This document shows, piece after piece, positions 9,058 through 18,167 of a stretch of DNA of 64,000 nucleotides (positions are counted from its first letter, which is position 1; each line of letters opens with the position of its first letter). The position numbers and the translations under genes were made by a program. The stretch spans positions 682,001 to 746,000 of the forward strand of contig CAWHOY010000005.1 of assembly GCA_963831155.1 (NCBI GenBank), written 5' to 3'. The notes beneath the pieces are model-generated. The model was given only the letters and a program-made list of their open reading frames with translations. It did no database searches and was not told the origin of the DNA. The DNA is from CAVRXQ01 sp963831155 (GTDB lineage: Bacteria; Actinomycetota; Acidimicrobiia; Acidimicrobiales; Bog-793).

Positions 9058-11921
9058 GGGACTGGCTCGACCGACTCGTCCGCCCGTTCGACCTTGACGG
9101 CGCAGAACTTGAACTCCGGGATCTTGCCGAAGGGGTCGATTTCGTCGATCGTCAGCAGGTTGGCGGCCGCCTCGCGGAAGTGGAACGGGATGAAGCAGCT
9201 TCCGGGGGTCTCCCGATCCGAGATGCGCACCTCGATCTCGATCGATCCGCGACGCGAGGTCACCCGGGCGAAGTCGCCATCGACGACGCCGAGCTTGGCG
9301 GCGTCCGCGGCGTGCAGGAACACCTGGGCGCGGGGAGCGATCGTGTCCAGCGCGAAAGACCGCCGCGTCATCGAACCGGTGTGCCAGTGCTCGAGCAGTC
9401 TGCCCGTGTTGAGCACGAAGGGGAACTCGGCGTCGGGGAGCTCCTTGGCGGGCATCCATTCGGCCGGGACGAGATGGGCGAGACCGTCGGGAGTGGAGAA
9501 TCGCTCACCGAACATCACGACGGTGCCGTCGGAGTGCTCCGGGTCAGGATTCGGATAGAGCTTGCCGGTCGCTCCGAGGTTGGAGTGCGAAAGCGTCCCG
9601 TAGCTCGGGGTCACAGAGGCGATCTCATCGAAGATCTCGGCCGCCGAGGAGTAGCTCATCTCGAGCCCGACGCGATTTGCCATCTCCTGGATGATCTCCC
9701 AGTCGACGCGGGCCTCTCCCGGCGCTGTGAGCACCTTCTTGCCGAGCTGCACCCGGCGATCGGTGTTCGTGTAGGTGCCGTCCTTTTCGAGCATCGTCGT
9801 GGCCGGAAGGATGACGTCGGCGAACTCGCACGTCTCGGTGAGGAAGATGTCCTGCACGACGAGGAACTCGAGGTGGGCGAGTGCTTTGCGGACCTTGTTG
9901 ATGTTCGGGTCGGAGAGGAACGGGTTCTCCCCCATCATGTACATCCCCCGCACCTCGCCCTGCAGCGCCGCCCCGACGATTTCGGTGACAGTCAGGCCGC
10001 GCTGTGGGTCGAGTTCTCTCCCCCACCGGTTCTCGAACAAGGCGCGCACATCGGCGGAATCGACCTTTTGGTAGTCCGGGTAGAACATCGGAATCAGCCC
10101 CATGTCCGAGGCGCCCTGGACGTTGTTCTGGCCGCGCAGCGGGTGCAGGCCCGTGCCCGGCCGGCCGATGTTGCCGGTGATTGCGCACAGAGCGATCAAA
10201 CAGCGGGCGTTGTCGGTCCCGGTCGTGTGCTGGGAGATCCCCATTCCCCAGAACGCGATCGCCCCCTCGGCGGTGCCCCAGATGCGGGCGAATTCGCGGA
10301 TCTTGTCGGGGTCGATCCCGGAGATCTGCGCCGCCCTTTCGGGGGGGTAATCGGCGACGACCCGGGCGAGCTCTTCGAAGTTCGTCGTCCGGCGCGCGAT
10401 GTAGTCGGCATCGGTCAGCCCGAGGCGGATGATCTCGTGGAGCACGCCGTTGTAGAACGCGACGTCGGTCCCCGGCTTGATCTGACAGAACAGATCGGCG
10501 TGATCCGCCATCGTCTCGCGACGCGGGTCGACGACGAGGATCTTTGTTCCCCTGCGGTGTGCCTGCTTGAAGAACGACGACGCGACCGGGTGGTTCGCCG
10601 TCGTGTTCGAGCCGGCGATCAGGGCGACGTCGGCGTTGGCGACGTCGCCGTAGGTCGTCGATACCGCGCCGGAGCCGATCCCCTCGAACAGTGCCGCCAC
10701 ACTCGACGCGTGGCACAGCCGGGTGCAATGGTCGACGTTGTTCGTCCCGAAGCCGGCGCGGATGAGCTTTTGGAAGAGGTATGCCTCCTCGTTCGAGCAC
10801 TTGGCGGAGCCGAAACCGGCGATCGCCGACGGACCGTGCTCGGTGCGGATCGATGCGAGGCGCGACGCGGCAAGGGCGAGGGCTTCCTCCCATGTCGCCT
10901 CGCGAAAGTGCGGCATCACTTCGGAGTAGTCGACGAAGCCGCCCGGCTTCTTGCGCCCTCGACCCTCGCCTCGCACGTCGCTCGAAAGTGCCCCTTTCGG
11001 ATACGACCCCTCCTTACGAATGAGCGGTCGGCTGAGACGTTGAGGTGAGCGCGAGTAATCCCACCCGTAGCGCCCCTTGACGCATAAGCGACTCTGCGAC
11101 CCGGGCTGCGGGCGACCCTCCGCATACGCGACGGCGTTGCGCTCGTCGTCGACGTGGTAGGAGAGCGCGCACCCGACGCCGCAGTACGGGCAGACGGTGT
11201 CGACCGTGCGGAGCGTCGCGCGGGGCCGGATCGGCACGCCGTTGATCGGCTTGTTCGTCAGCGCGCCGGTCGGGCAGGCGGCGACGCACTCGCCGCAGGT
11301 CACGCACGACGACTCACCCATCGGATCGTTGAGATCGAATGCGATCCTCGTCGTGTATCCCTTCCCCGAGCGGCCAATGACGTCGTTGCCCTGGATGTCG
11401 TCGCACGCCCGCACGCAACGGTCACAGAGGATGCAGGCGTCGTGGTTGACGGCGATCACCGGATTGGATGCGTCGAGGCCTCGGCCGCTGCCGAGTGGCA
11501 AGCCGTTACCCCGCACGACGTCGAACCGGCGGGCGAGGGCGAGCAGCTCGTTGTCGGCGGTCGTCGTTTCCTTCGGGTCGAGGGCCGGATCCGGCTGATC
11601 CGACAAAAGCAGGGCCGTCAATGCCGCCCGTTGACGTTCGAGCGCGGGGGTGTCTGTCCTCACCTTCATCCCGTCCTCACACGCACGGACGCAGGCGGCC
11701 GCGAAGACCCGCGCACCGACGTCGACCACGCACATGCGGCAGACCCCGACCGGGTCGAACCGCTCGTCGTGGCAGAGGACGGGGATATCAATCCCGAGTT
11801 GCTTCGCCGCGCTCCAGATGGTCGTGCCCTCAGAGACGGTCAGGTCAAAATCGTCGATCGACACAGTGATTCCGAGGCTCTTACCTGTCGGTGCGGCGAC
11901 GGAATCCGTTCGCAGCGTCAC
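9054..11921 (-). CDS. fdhA: Formate dehydrogenase alpha subunit (Mo/W-bis-PGD)
   Basis: A 955-residue catalytic subunit. The order is: plant-type [2Fe-2S] cysteines at 50, 61, 64 and 77; two [4Fe-4S] ferredoxin motifs at 163-173 and 206-216; then the molybdopterin oxidoreductase domain with its own cluster starting CPYCGVGC at 244. The metal ligand position is Cys 403 in LCHASS, so this is a cysteine, not a selenocysteine, formate dehydrogenase. The C-terminal dinucleotide-binding domain is complete. It oxidises formate to CO2, or the reverse, in the cytoplasm with the NuoEF-like partner. The GTG start at 11921 lies 14 bases after the AOR stop, with a GAGGA-like ribosome site between. Confidence 0.93.
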   Translation of the reverse strand: MTLRTDSVAAPTGKSLGITVSIDDFDLTVSEGTTIWSAAKQLGIDIPVLCHDERFDPVGVCRMCVVDVGARVFAAACVRACEDGMKVRTDTPALERQRAALTALLLSDQPDPALDPKETTTADNELLALARRFDVVRGNGLPLGSGRGLDASNPVIAVNHDACILCDRCVRACDDIQGNDVIGRSGKGYTTRIAFDLNDPMGESSCVTCGECVAACPTGALTNKPINGVPIRPRATLRTVDTVCPYCGVGCALSYHVDDERNAVAYAEGRPQPGSQSRLCVKGRYGWDYSRSPQRLSRPLIRKEGSYPKGALSSDVRGEGRGRKKPGGFVDYSEVMPHFREATWEEALALAASRLASIRTEHGPSAIAGFGSAKCSNEEAYLFQKLIRAGFGTNNVDHCTRLCHASSVAALFEGIGSGAVSTTYGDVANADVALIAGSNTTANHPVASSFFKQAHRRGTKILVVDPRRETMADHADLFCQIKPGTDVAFYNGVLHEIIRLGLTDADYIARRTTNFEELARVVADYPPERAAQISGIDPDKIREFARIWGTAEGAIAFWGMGISQHTTGTDNARCLIALCAITGNIGRPGTGLHPLRGQNNVQGASDMGLIPMFYPDYQKVDSADVRALFENRWGRELDPQRGLTVTEIVGAALQGEVRGMYMMGENPFLSDPNINKVRKALAHLEFLVVQDIFLTETCEFADVILPATTMLEKDGTYTNTDRRVQLGKKVLTAPGEARVDWEIIQEMANRVGLEMSYSSAAEIFDEIASVTPSYGTLSHSNLGATGKLYPNPDPEHSDGTVVMFGERFSTPDGLAHLVPAEWMPAKELPDAEFPFVLNTGRLLEHWHTGSMTRRSFALDTIAPRAQVFLHAADAAKLGVVDGDFARVTSRRGSIEIEVRISDRETPGSCFIPFHFREAAANLLTIDEIDPFGKIPEFKFCAVKVERADESVEPVP

Positions 11922-11935
11922 GTGGTCATCCTCGC

Positions 11936-13771
11936 TCAGGAGAGGAACTCGTCGAGACCGAGCTGCGACACTCGCTCCGAAAAGGGGGTTCCCTCCTGGT
12001 CCAGCCCGCGGGCGACATAGTACCCGTCGATCATTTCGCGAAGCCGCTGTGCGGGCAGGGACGCCGTCCGTCCGGAATCAAGCGCGAGCGACTCCGACAG
12101 GAACCGCTCCGGCAGCCAGTCGTCTGCGCGCGTCCCGCCTTCGCGTTGATTGAACATCCGCTTCGAAAGCACGATCCGCTCGGCTGTTGTCCTTAATTCG
12201 GCGCCGGTGATGTCCCACCCGGTGACGAGGTGCAACAGCTCTGCCCACTGCTCGAACGGCTGAACGAAAACCCCGCGCAGGAACTTGCACAAGATCATCG
12301 AGTCCATCACGGCGGCCCGGTCCTCGCTCTCGACGGCGGCCGAGACGTGGGCGGCGCCGCCGGTCAACCGGTCGTGAGCGCCAGAGAGGTCGGCTTCGTA
12401 GGCACCGGAGCGATTGTGGTCAGCCCCACGGGCGTTCACGGCGAGCCCGAGCGCCATTGACTGGAGTGTGCGCGGCTCGTACCCGGGAAGCTCGAGACCC
12501 TTCACCTGGGGCGCAAACGCCTCCGAACCCGCGCCCACCTGCTCGGCTGCCCGCCGCGAGCCCTCCGCGAGAAGCGCGCCGAGGCCGCGGCGCAAACCGA
12601 TCTCGTCGATCGCCCGTAAGAGCCCAGCGGCATCCCCAAAGCGCAGCCACGGTGCATCGATCAACCCGCGCTCGACGCACTCCATCGCCCAGGCGATCGT
12701 GCCGCCGGCCGAGATGGTGTCGATTCCTAGCTCGTCGCAGCGCGCGCTCGCTTGCAGCACGGCTTCGGACTGCGAGACCCCGCACAGCGGCCCGAGAGCA
12801 AACACGTTCTCGTACTCCACACGCACCGATCTGCCTTCGAGGCCCGGGTAGATGTGCTCGCAGCCGATCGTGCAAGAGGCACAGCCGTTTCGCACGACAC
12901 CGGTCATCTTCGACAGCTCCTCGGCCGAGAGCCGAGGCGCCTGCTCGAACGTGGCCTCCCTGAAGTTGCGGGTCGGCAAGGAATTGATGGCGTTGAAGGC
13001 GAGAAGGTTGGCGAGCGTCCCGAGCTGGCGATACTTGGCAGTTGCGGGGCCGAACGAGAGCTTGTTCAAGGCGCGTGCTGCCTCGACGACTCCTTTCGGG
13101 TCTGATGAAGGAACCTTCGTCGCGGCCCGAACGGCGATCGCCTTCAAACATTTGGAACCCATCACAGCCCCGAGGCCGCCTCGTCCGGCGTGCCGGCCGT
13201 CGTGGGAGATCGTCGCGTACCGCACTTGCCGCTCTCCAGCGGGTCCGATCGCCGCGATGCACCAACCGGCTCCGAGGCGGTCGTGGAGCCGTGCTTCCGT
13301 CTCCGCCGCGCTCAACCGCCAGAGAGCTTCGGCGCTTTCGAGCCGCGACCCGTCACCGTCGAGTAGCAGAACCGAAGGCCGCTCCGCGGCGTCGGTGAGC
13401 ACGATGGCGTCGAAACCCGTTCGCTTGCCCGCGATCGCGAAGTGACTCGAGGCGAGAGCGTCGGTGATCATCCCGGTCAGAGGCGATTTGGCCACGACGG
13501 CGAACTTGGCGCTCGTCGTGAGCGGTGTCCCAACAAGCGGCGAGAACACGAACGCGAGCGGCGCTTCGGGGCTAAGGGGATCGACGCCGGCAGGTGCGAG
13601 ATGATGAAGAAGCCAGGTACCGAGTCCCGCCCCACCGAGATACGCCCGCAGCACCCGCTCTGGCAGTTCGAGGGGCGTCGTCTCCCCACTGGCAGCGCTG
13701 ATGAGGGCGGCGACGCCGAAATAGCCGGGAGGTGCAACTCGTCGCTGATCGTGGACCTCGGTCGTGTTCAT
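11936..13771 (-). CDS. Aldehyde:ferredoxin oxidoreductase (AOR family)
   Basis: A 611-residue AOR-family enzyme. It has the N-terminal YLGGAGLG motif near 44-51, the pterin segment GRGGLGAVMGSKCLKA near 197-211, and the [4Fe-4S] ligands CASCTIGC at 297-304 with the fourth Cys at 495. AOR enzymes interconvert aldehydes and carboxylates, usually with tungsten-bis-molybdopterin. It lies between a MobA-MoaD fusion gene (ATGA overlap) and fdhA, so aldehyde and formate metabolism share one transcript. No dedicated ferredoxin gene sits next to it. The metal preference is inferred from the family and from the nearby WtpA-like importer. Confidence 0.9.
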   Translation of the reverse strand: MNTTEVHDQRRVAPPGYFGVAALISAASGETTPLELPERVLRAYLGGAGLGTWLLHHLAPAGVDPLSPEAPLAFVFSPLVGTPLTTSAKFAVVAKSPLTGMITDALASSHFAIAGKRTGFDAIVLTDAAERPSVLLLDGDGSRLESAEALWRLSAAETEARLHDRLGAGWCIAAIGPAGERQVRYATISHDGRHAGRGGLGAVMGSKCLKAIAVRAATKVPSSDPKGVVEAARALNKLSFGPATAKYRQLGTLANLLAFNAINSLPTRNFREATFEQAPRLSAEELSKMTGVVRNGCASCTIGCEHIYPGLEGRSVRVEYENVFALGPLCGVSQSEAVLQASARCDELGIDTISAGGTIAWAMECVERGLIDAPWLRFGDAAGLLRAIDEIGLRRGLGALLAEGSRRAAEQVGAGSEAFAPQVKGLELPGYEPRTLQSMALGLAVNARGADHNRSGAYEADLSGAHDRLTGGAAHVSAAVESEDRAAVMDSMILCKFLRGVFVQPFEQWAELLHLVTGWDITGAELRTTAERIVLSKRMFNQREGGTRADDWLPERFLSESLALDSGRTASLPAQRLREMIDGYYVARGLDQEGTPFSERVSQLGLDEFLS

Positions 13772-14613
13772 CCGCCGGCGTCCGCACTCATCAGCGCGAT
13801 GACGTCTCCCTGGACGACCGGTTCTTCGGGGTCGCGGCTGATCTGGTCCCCGTTGAATGCCGCGACGACGTCACCGGAGAGCGGCGTCCCCGCGGCCTCG
13901 GCCGCTGCCCCGAGCGTCGCTGCGCGAACCACCGTCGCCCGCGATGCTCCAGTGGGCCGCAACACGCCGAAGCGTTCAACGATGACCTCAGGAGCCGGGC
14001 GGGCCCTCGCGGCCTCGTAGTCACCTGGCTCATTAAGGTTTGTCACCGACTCGAGTCCCGGGTCGTAGCGTGCCACATTCGGATCCGCAAGGATCGCCTG
14101 CTCGTCGAGTTGGGACCATCGACACTGCTCGAGCAGAAACGAAGGCCGGAGCCGATCAGCGTCGAGGAGTTGCTGAACTCGAAACGCGAGCTCGACTCGG
14201 TACGCCGCTGACAGGGGTTGGCGAAATCCTCGCACGTACGGAACGCAGGCGTCGAAGTCATCGTCGACTTCGGCGACAACCCGCCGAACGAACGCCGGAT
14301 GAAGCATCGGCACATCGGTCGAGGACACGTACGCGACCTCGACCCTCCCCACCAATGCGGCCAAGCCAACCGCGAGGCCGCCGAGCGGGCCACGGCCGGG
14401 TTCGTGATCGTCGAGGACCTCGAACCTCTGCGGGAGGCGAGGGAGGAGCTGGCCCGGTGCCCGAATACAGACGACTGGGCCATCGACGCCACGGGCGACG
14501 ATTCCCCCAACCCGTCGCACCAAGGTCGAACCGTGCCACTCGAGCAGAGCCTTGGACGTGCCCATCCGAGACGATTGCCCTCCGACAAGCACGAGCCCGG
14601 CGCTTCGCGGCAC
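13768..14613 (-). CDS. MobA nucleotidyltransferase fused to MoaD/ThiS-like domain
   Basis: About 281 residues. The first 200 are MobA-like: LVLVGGQSSRMGTSKA binds GTP and the pterin, followed by a YVSSTDVPML metal motif. MobA adds GMP to Mo-MPT to make MGD. The last 80 residues form a ubiquitin-like domain with FGVLR, an AFNGD loop and a C-terminus ADAGG, matching MoaD/ThiS sulfur carriers whose terminal Gly-Gly is thiocarboxylated. It is the first gene of the AOR/formate dehydrogenase operon and its stop overlaps the AOR start (ATGA). The GTG at 14613 fits the usual short MobA N-terminus; the frame remains open to 14787. Confidence 0.85.
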   Translation of the reverse strand: MPRSAGLVLVGGQSSRMGTSKALLEWHGSTLVRRVGGIVARGVDGPVVCIRAPGQLLPRLPQRFEVLDDHEPGRGPLGGLAVGLAALVGRVEVAYVSSTDVPMLHPAFVRRVVAEVDDDFDACVPYVRGFRQPLSAAYRVELAFRVQQLLDADRLRPSFLLEQCRWSQLDEQAILADPNVARYDPGLESVTNLNEPGDYEAARARPAPEVIVERFGVLRPTGASRATVVRAATLGAAAEAAGTPLSGDVVAAFNGDQISRDPEEPVVQGDVIALMSADAGG

Positions 14614-14812
14614 ACAGAACACGATATGTCCACACGCGACAAGCACCCTCCGTACCGAACAGCCGCGGTCGCCCGGAAACCTTGAGCAGGTGAGCCGTCC
14701 GGAAGGGCCGTCAGCTGGCACGGAGAACTCGCGAGGGTGTCGTGCGGGCGACGCGGCGCGAATTCGAGCGATCTCGAACCGAATCAACCGAGTTTCCGCG
14801 TAGGGTCACGCC

Positions 14813-15427
14813 GTGACGAGATCGACCGACGACTGGGACTCCGCCTACCTCCGAGACGCCCCGCCACCGTGGGATATTGGCCGCCCACAACCTGTGTTCG
14901 CAGAACTCGCGAAAAAGGGTCTCCTTACCGGCGCGGTACTCGATGCAGGGTGCGGGACAGGAGAGCACGCGCTGCTCGCTGCCGCAAACGGAGCATCCGT
15001 CCTCGGCGTCGACGCGTCCGAGACGGCCATCGGCCGCGCCAAAGCAAAAGCCGCCGCGCGGAGCCTCGACGCGTCTTTTGAACTCGGCGACATTCTCACG
15101 ATGTCGTTTCCAGCGGGCGGCTTCGACACCGTCATCGATGTCGGACTCTTTCATGTTTTCGATGACATCGACCGCCGCCGATACGTGGACGTCATCGGAA
15201 GGGGCCTTCGCCGTGGCGGCTGCTGCTATCTCATGTGCTTCAGCGACCTCCAGCCCGAAGATTGGGGACCGCGTCGATTAAGCGCGCACGAGCTCAAGGA
15301 CTCATTCGCCACAGGGTGGACCTTCACGTCCATCGAACCCACGCACTTCGAGATCAATCCGATGATGGAAACGACGACGGCCGCCGCCTGGCTCTCGGTG
15401 ATCAACCGTCTGCCTACTTCTCACTAG
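14813..15427 (+). CDS. Class I SAM-dependent methyltransferase
   Basis: A 204-residue Rossmann methyltransferase. Motif I is VLDAGCGTGEHALLAA near residue 42, an acidic VDASE follows, GDILTM and DVGLFHVFDD give motifs II-III, and a long C-terminal strand precedes AAAWLSVI. It resembles the small methyltransferases of the thiopurine S-methyltransferase/tellurite-resistance type. The GTG at 14813 is used because the conserved DWDSAYL...PPWDIG opening follows directly. Divergent from the Mo/W operon with about 200 bp between. The substrate is unknown. Confidence 0.8.
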   Translation: MTRSTDDWDSAYLRDAPPPWDIGRPQPVFAELAKKGLLTGAVLDAGCGTGEHALLAAANGASVLGVDASETAIGRAKAKAAARSLDASFELGDILTMSFPAGGFDTVIDVGLFHVFDDIDRRRYVDVIGRGLRRGGCCYLMCFSDLQPEDWGPRRLSAHELKDSFATGWTFTSIEPTHFEINPMMETTTAAAWLSVINRLPTSH

Positions 15428-15506
15428 TGCCGCATCACGGTTAGCGACGACCGTCGACACCTCGGCGCCGAGCGATCGCTGAATTCGTCGGAGAGGAGCT
15501 TTGCGA

Positions 15507-15926
15507 ATGACCAGGTATGTGATCGGTCCGGACGTGGCGATTCAACTAGCACGGGAAGAGATCGCAACGCGAGATGAAGACCAGCTGCTGGCTCCGACGC
15601 TCCTCCGCTCGCAGGTCCTATCGCTCCTCTATCGAGCGGTCGATCGCGGTGAATTGACCAAGAGCGAAGGTGAGGAACGGCTCAATTACGTGCGGGGCCT
15701 CCGGATGCGTCTGCTCGGAGATCGCGTCTTGCAGAGCGTCGCCTGGGAGGTCGCGACCCAACTCGGGTGGTCCGACACCTTCGACGCCGAATATGTCGCA
15801 CTCACCCAGCTCCAGGCGGATGCGTTTATCACGCTCGATCGTCGACTCGCGGACGATGTGAAGCAGTTGGTAACAGTTGCGCCGATTGAGGCCCTGACGT
15901 CACCGCGGCGGCGGAATCCACGGTGA
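15507..15926 (+). CDS. PIN-domain protein, VapC-like, no partner seen
   Basis: About 139 residues with a PIN-like layout: YVIGPDVA near the start, an acidic LLAPTLLRSQVLSLLYRA helix near 30-45, and a D-T-F-DAEYVALTQL helix and ITLDRRLA near the end. This fits a VapC-type ribonuclease, though the first acidic residue sits in an unusual GPDVA context. The ATG at 15507 is preferred over a TTG two codons earlier because GGAGAGGAG at 15490-15498 spaces better to it. VapC toxins normally follow an antitoxin gene; only 79 bp separate it from the methyltransferase and no antitoxin frame is visible there. Confidence 0.7.
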   Translation: MTRYVIGPDVAIQLAREEIATRDEDQLLAPTLLRSQVLSLLYRAVDRGELTKSEGEERLNYVRGLRMRLLGDRVLQSVAWEVATQLGWSDTFDAEYVALTQLQADAFITLDRRLADDVKQLVTVAPIEALTSPRRRNPR

Positions 15927-16467
15927 CATCGCCGCTTAGCCCGAAGTTTCAACCCCCTGACCTGGCGTATTTGTAGGTGGGAGCTGCAGTACCCGACCTG
16001 TGACCCCACCCATGTGATGGCATCGACGACCCCGTCAACCAGAGATGCAGGCTGACCTGCCGAAACACAGTTCTGTAGTTCGCATCCTCTAGCATCGTGG
16101 GTGTGGACACTCGCGGGGAGCCGCGGACGAGGCAAGGCGGTGCCAATCGCCTCTCGCTGTGAGCAACCGACGCGCGGGAACGACGTCAAATCGACGGAGC
16201 GATTCTGCGCTGTTCACGCGTTCGATCTCGAGATGACGGTCAAGATGTGGCCGATCAAATGCGCGCGCCGTGGCGCGTTCGTGCCGGAGGGGCTCCTAAT
16301 TCAGGATTGCGCGCAGCCTGGTCCGCAGCCGTCCTTTGCCGAGCTCTAGAAACGCGCCGACACTCCAGCACAACTCGCGCCCCTGGTCCACCTTGCACTC
16401 GTAAGAAAGGTCGAGAAAAGCGCGTCCACTTAGCGGAGCCGGTTCCGCAAGACGAGCAGGTTTCCCG
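15927..16467. other. Intergenic stretch, no supported gene
   Basis: About 540 bp between the PIN gene and the 3' end of the membrane glycosyltransferase gene. Short frames in both directions lack ribosome sites and family resemblance. No repeat or hairpin stood out. Confidence 0.4.
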
Positions 16468-17949
16468 TCATGACAAGCGGGGACTGGGTCTGCTTACGAA
16501 GACGACAGTGGCTGCCGCCAGGGCGCTAAGGCCGGCCACCACGATTAGCAACCCGCCCGCCGACAGGGTGACACCGGTCGGGATGGTGGCGAAACAGGCT
16601 AAAGCCGAAAGAAGAACGGTCCAGCGCCGCGACCACCGATCAGCTGCCACGGCCAAGAAGGAGATGCCCCAGGTTTCATACCAGGGCCAGACGTTGGGTC
16701 CCAGCAGAACGACTGCGAGCAGGCTCCAGCCGAGAGCGCGAGGCAAGCCCACTTTGTCAAGACGCACCATTAGGAACAGCACGACCATTGCGGCCACAAC
16801 CAGGGCCGCGACCCGGGTCGCGTCGACGAGGGAAGAGGTGCTGGTCGTGAGTCCGACCGCGTGGCACGCGTGAGCGAGCGCCAGACCCACAGCGGTGGCC
16901 GGGTCCACCCACGTGACAACCCATGCCGGGACGGAGAGGTCGGTGATCGCGCTCCAACCGAAGCCAGATACCACCGAGACGAGCGCCATGGCTGAGCCGC
17001 CGATGGCTAGACCACCGGCGAGCCTTCGTACGCGTCGTCCGGTTTCCGCACCCGGCCCAGCCCACGTCCACGCGATGAACACAATGCCCAGCGCGGCTGG
17101 GATTTTCACTGAAGCGGCCAACGCGCACAGCAAGATTCCAAGCACCGGGTGCTTTCGTACGGCCAATGCGATCCCAGCCATCAGCAGGCCGAGCATGAGG
17201 GCGTCGTTGTGCATGCCGCCGATGAGGTAGAGCAGGACCAGCGGGTTCAGCACCGTGAGAGCGACGGCCAGGGTCGCCAGTTGGCGGTATGCCCGGGCCA
17301 ACACAGGCGCCGCGATCGCCATCAGGCCGAGGCCGATTAGGGCAATGAGCCGGAATCCCTCCAATGTGGCCGTGACGTGGTCCCCCATCAAATAGGCATT
17401 GGCCCGGGCGAGGTCGAAGAACAACGCTCCATACGGAGCGGGGTGGACCCGCCACAAAGGATCGGCGAGATGGAAGAAGACCGAGGAGGGGTACGCGCTC
17501 ACAGAGTGAGTGAAAGGATTCAGTCCAGAGGCCACCAACTGCCCGTCGGCCGCGTAGCCGTAGACGTCCCGACTGAAGAGCGGCGGGGCGACGAGGAGCG
17601 GCACCACCCACACGGCCGCCACGCTGAACAGCTGACGCAGTGTGTGCTCGGCCGCCTGCCGCACCAACACCAGCCAGGCGCCGAGTAACAGGACGATTCC
17701 GCCGTACACAAGAAGCAGGCTGAGCCACGGGTTGCCGGGAACCGACCCCGGGCTGGGGATCCCGAAGAACCACGCCCCCGCCAGCTTGGTTGTGAAGGGT
17801 GAACTGGGCAGCGCCGCGCCGACGACCACGAACGCCATTGCGATAAAGCCGCCAATAGCCGAGCCGCATGGCGTTCCACGAACTGGGTCGGCGCGTTTCG
17901 TTTCCTCTGCGCCGCGCGCGCTGATCGGTTCGCTTCTGATGCCCGCCAC
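16468..17949 (-). CDS. MptB-like polytopic mannosyltransferase (GT-C type)
   Basis: A 493-residue protein with about 11-13 hydrophobic spans. An extracytoplasmic segment near residue 125 reads LFSRDVYGYAADG followed by GLNPF, close to the DVYSYAAQG/GLDPY pattern of actinobacterial MptB-type polyprenol-phosphomannose-dependent alpha-1,6-mannosyltransferases, with the Asp as likely catalytic base. GGMHNDALM and VWPWYETW are further conserved-looking loops. It would extend lipomannan-like or other surface glycans outside the membrane. Starts at GTG 17949. It is monocistronic here, so its acceptor cannot be deduced. Confidence 0.75.
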   Translation of the reverse strand: MAGIRSEPISARGAEETKRADPVRGTPCGSAIGGFIAMAFVVVGAALPSSPFTTKLAGAWFFGIPSPGSVPGNPWLSLLLVYGGIVLLLGAWLVLVRQAAEHTLRQLFSVAAVWVVPLLVAPPLFSRDVYGYAADGQLVASGLNPFTHSVSAYPSSVFFHLADPLWRVHPAPYGALFFDLARANAYLMGDHVTATLEGFRLIALIGLGLMAIAAPVLARAYRQLATLAVALTVLNPLVLLYLIGGMHNDALMLGLLMAGIALAVRKHPVLGILLCALAASVKIPAALGIVFIAWTWAGPGAETGRRVRRLAGGLAIGGSAMALVSVVSGFGWSAITDLSVPAWVVTWVDPATAVGLALAHACHAVGLTTSTSSLVDATRVAALVVAAMVVLFLMVRLDKVGLPRALGWSLLAVVLLGPNVWPWYETWGISFLAVAADRWSRRWTVLLSALACFATIPTGVTLSAGGLLIVVAGLSALAAATVVFVSRPSPRLS

Positions 17950-18167
17950 GTCTAGACGATCGGGCCGTTAGAGACTGCCGTGGGCGCCACTAAATCAGTG
18001 GGCGTGTGGATGTTCGGTTGATGAGCGACAGATCGTGTTCGGGGTAATACTCGACACCAAACGATCGAGGTCTGACGCTTTGGATGGATTTCGAGGTTCT
18101 CAATCGGTGCTCGACGTTCTCAATCGGTGCCGTCGCGCAGGGATCCTGCACGCCCACCCCTCGCGAC

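Noticed and set aside
18075..18135. Short tandem repeat GTTCTCAATCGGTGC (two copies)
   Set aside because: Only two copies about 20 bp apart in the degraded tail of the VOC frame; no array and no sign of CRISPR.
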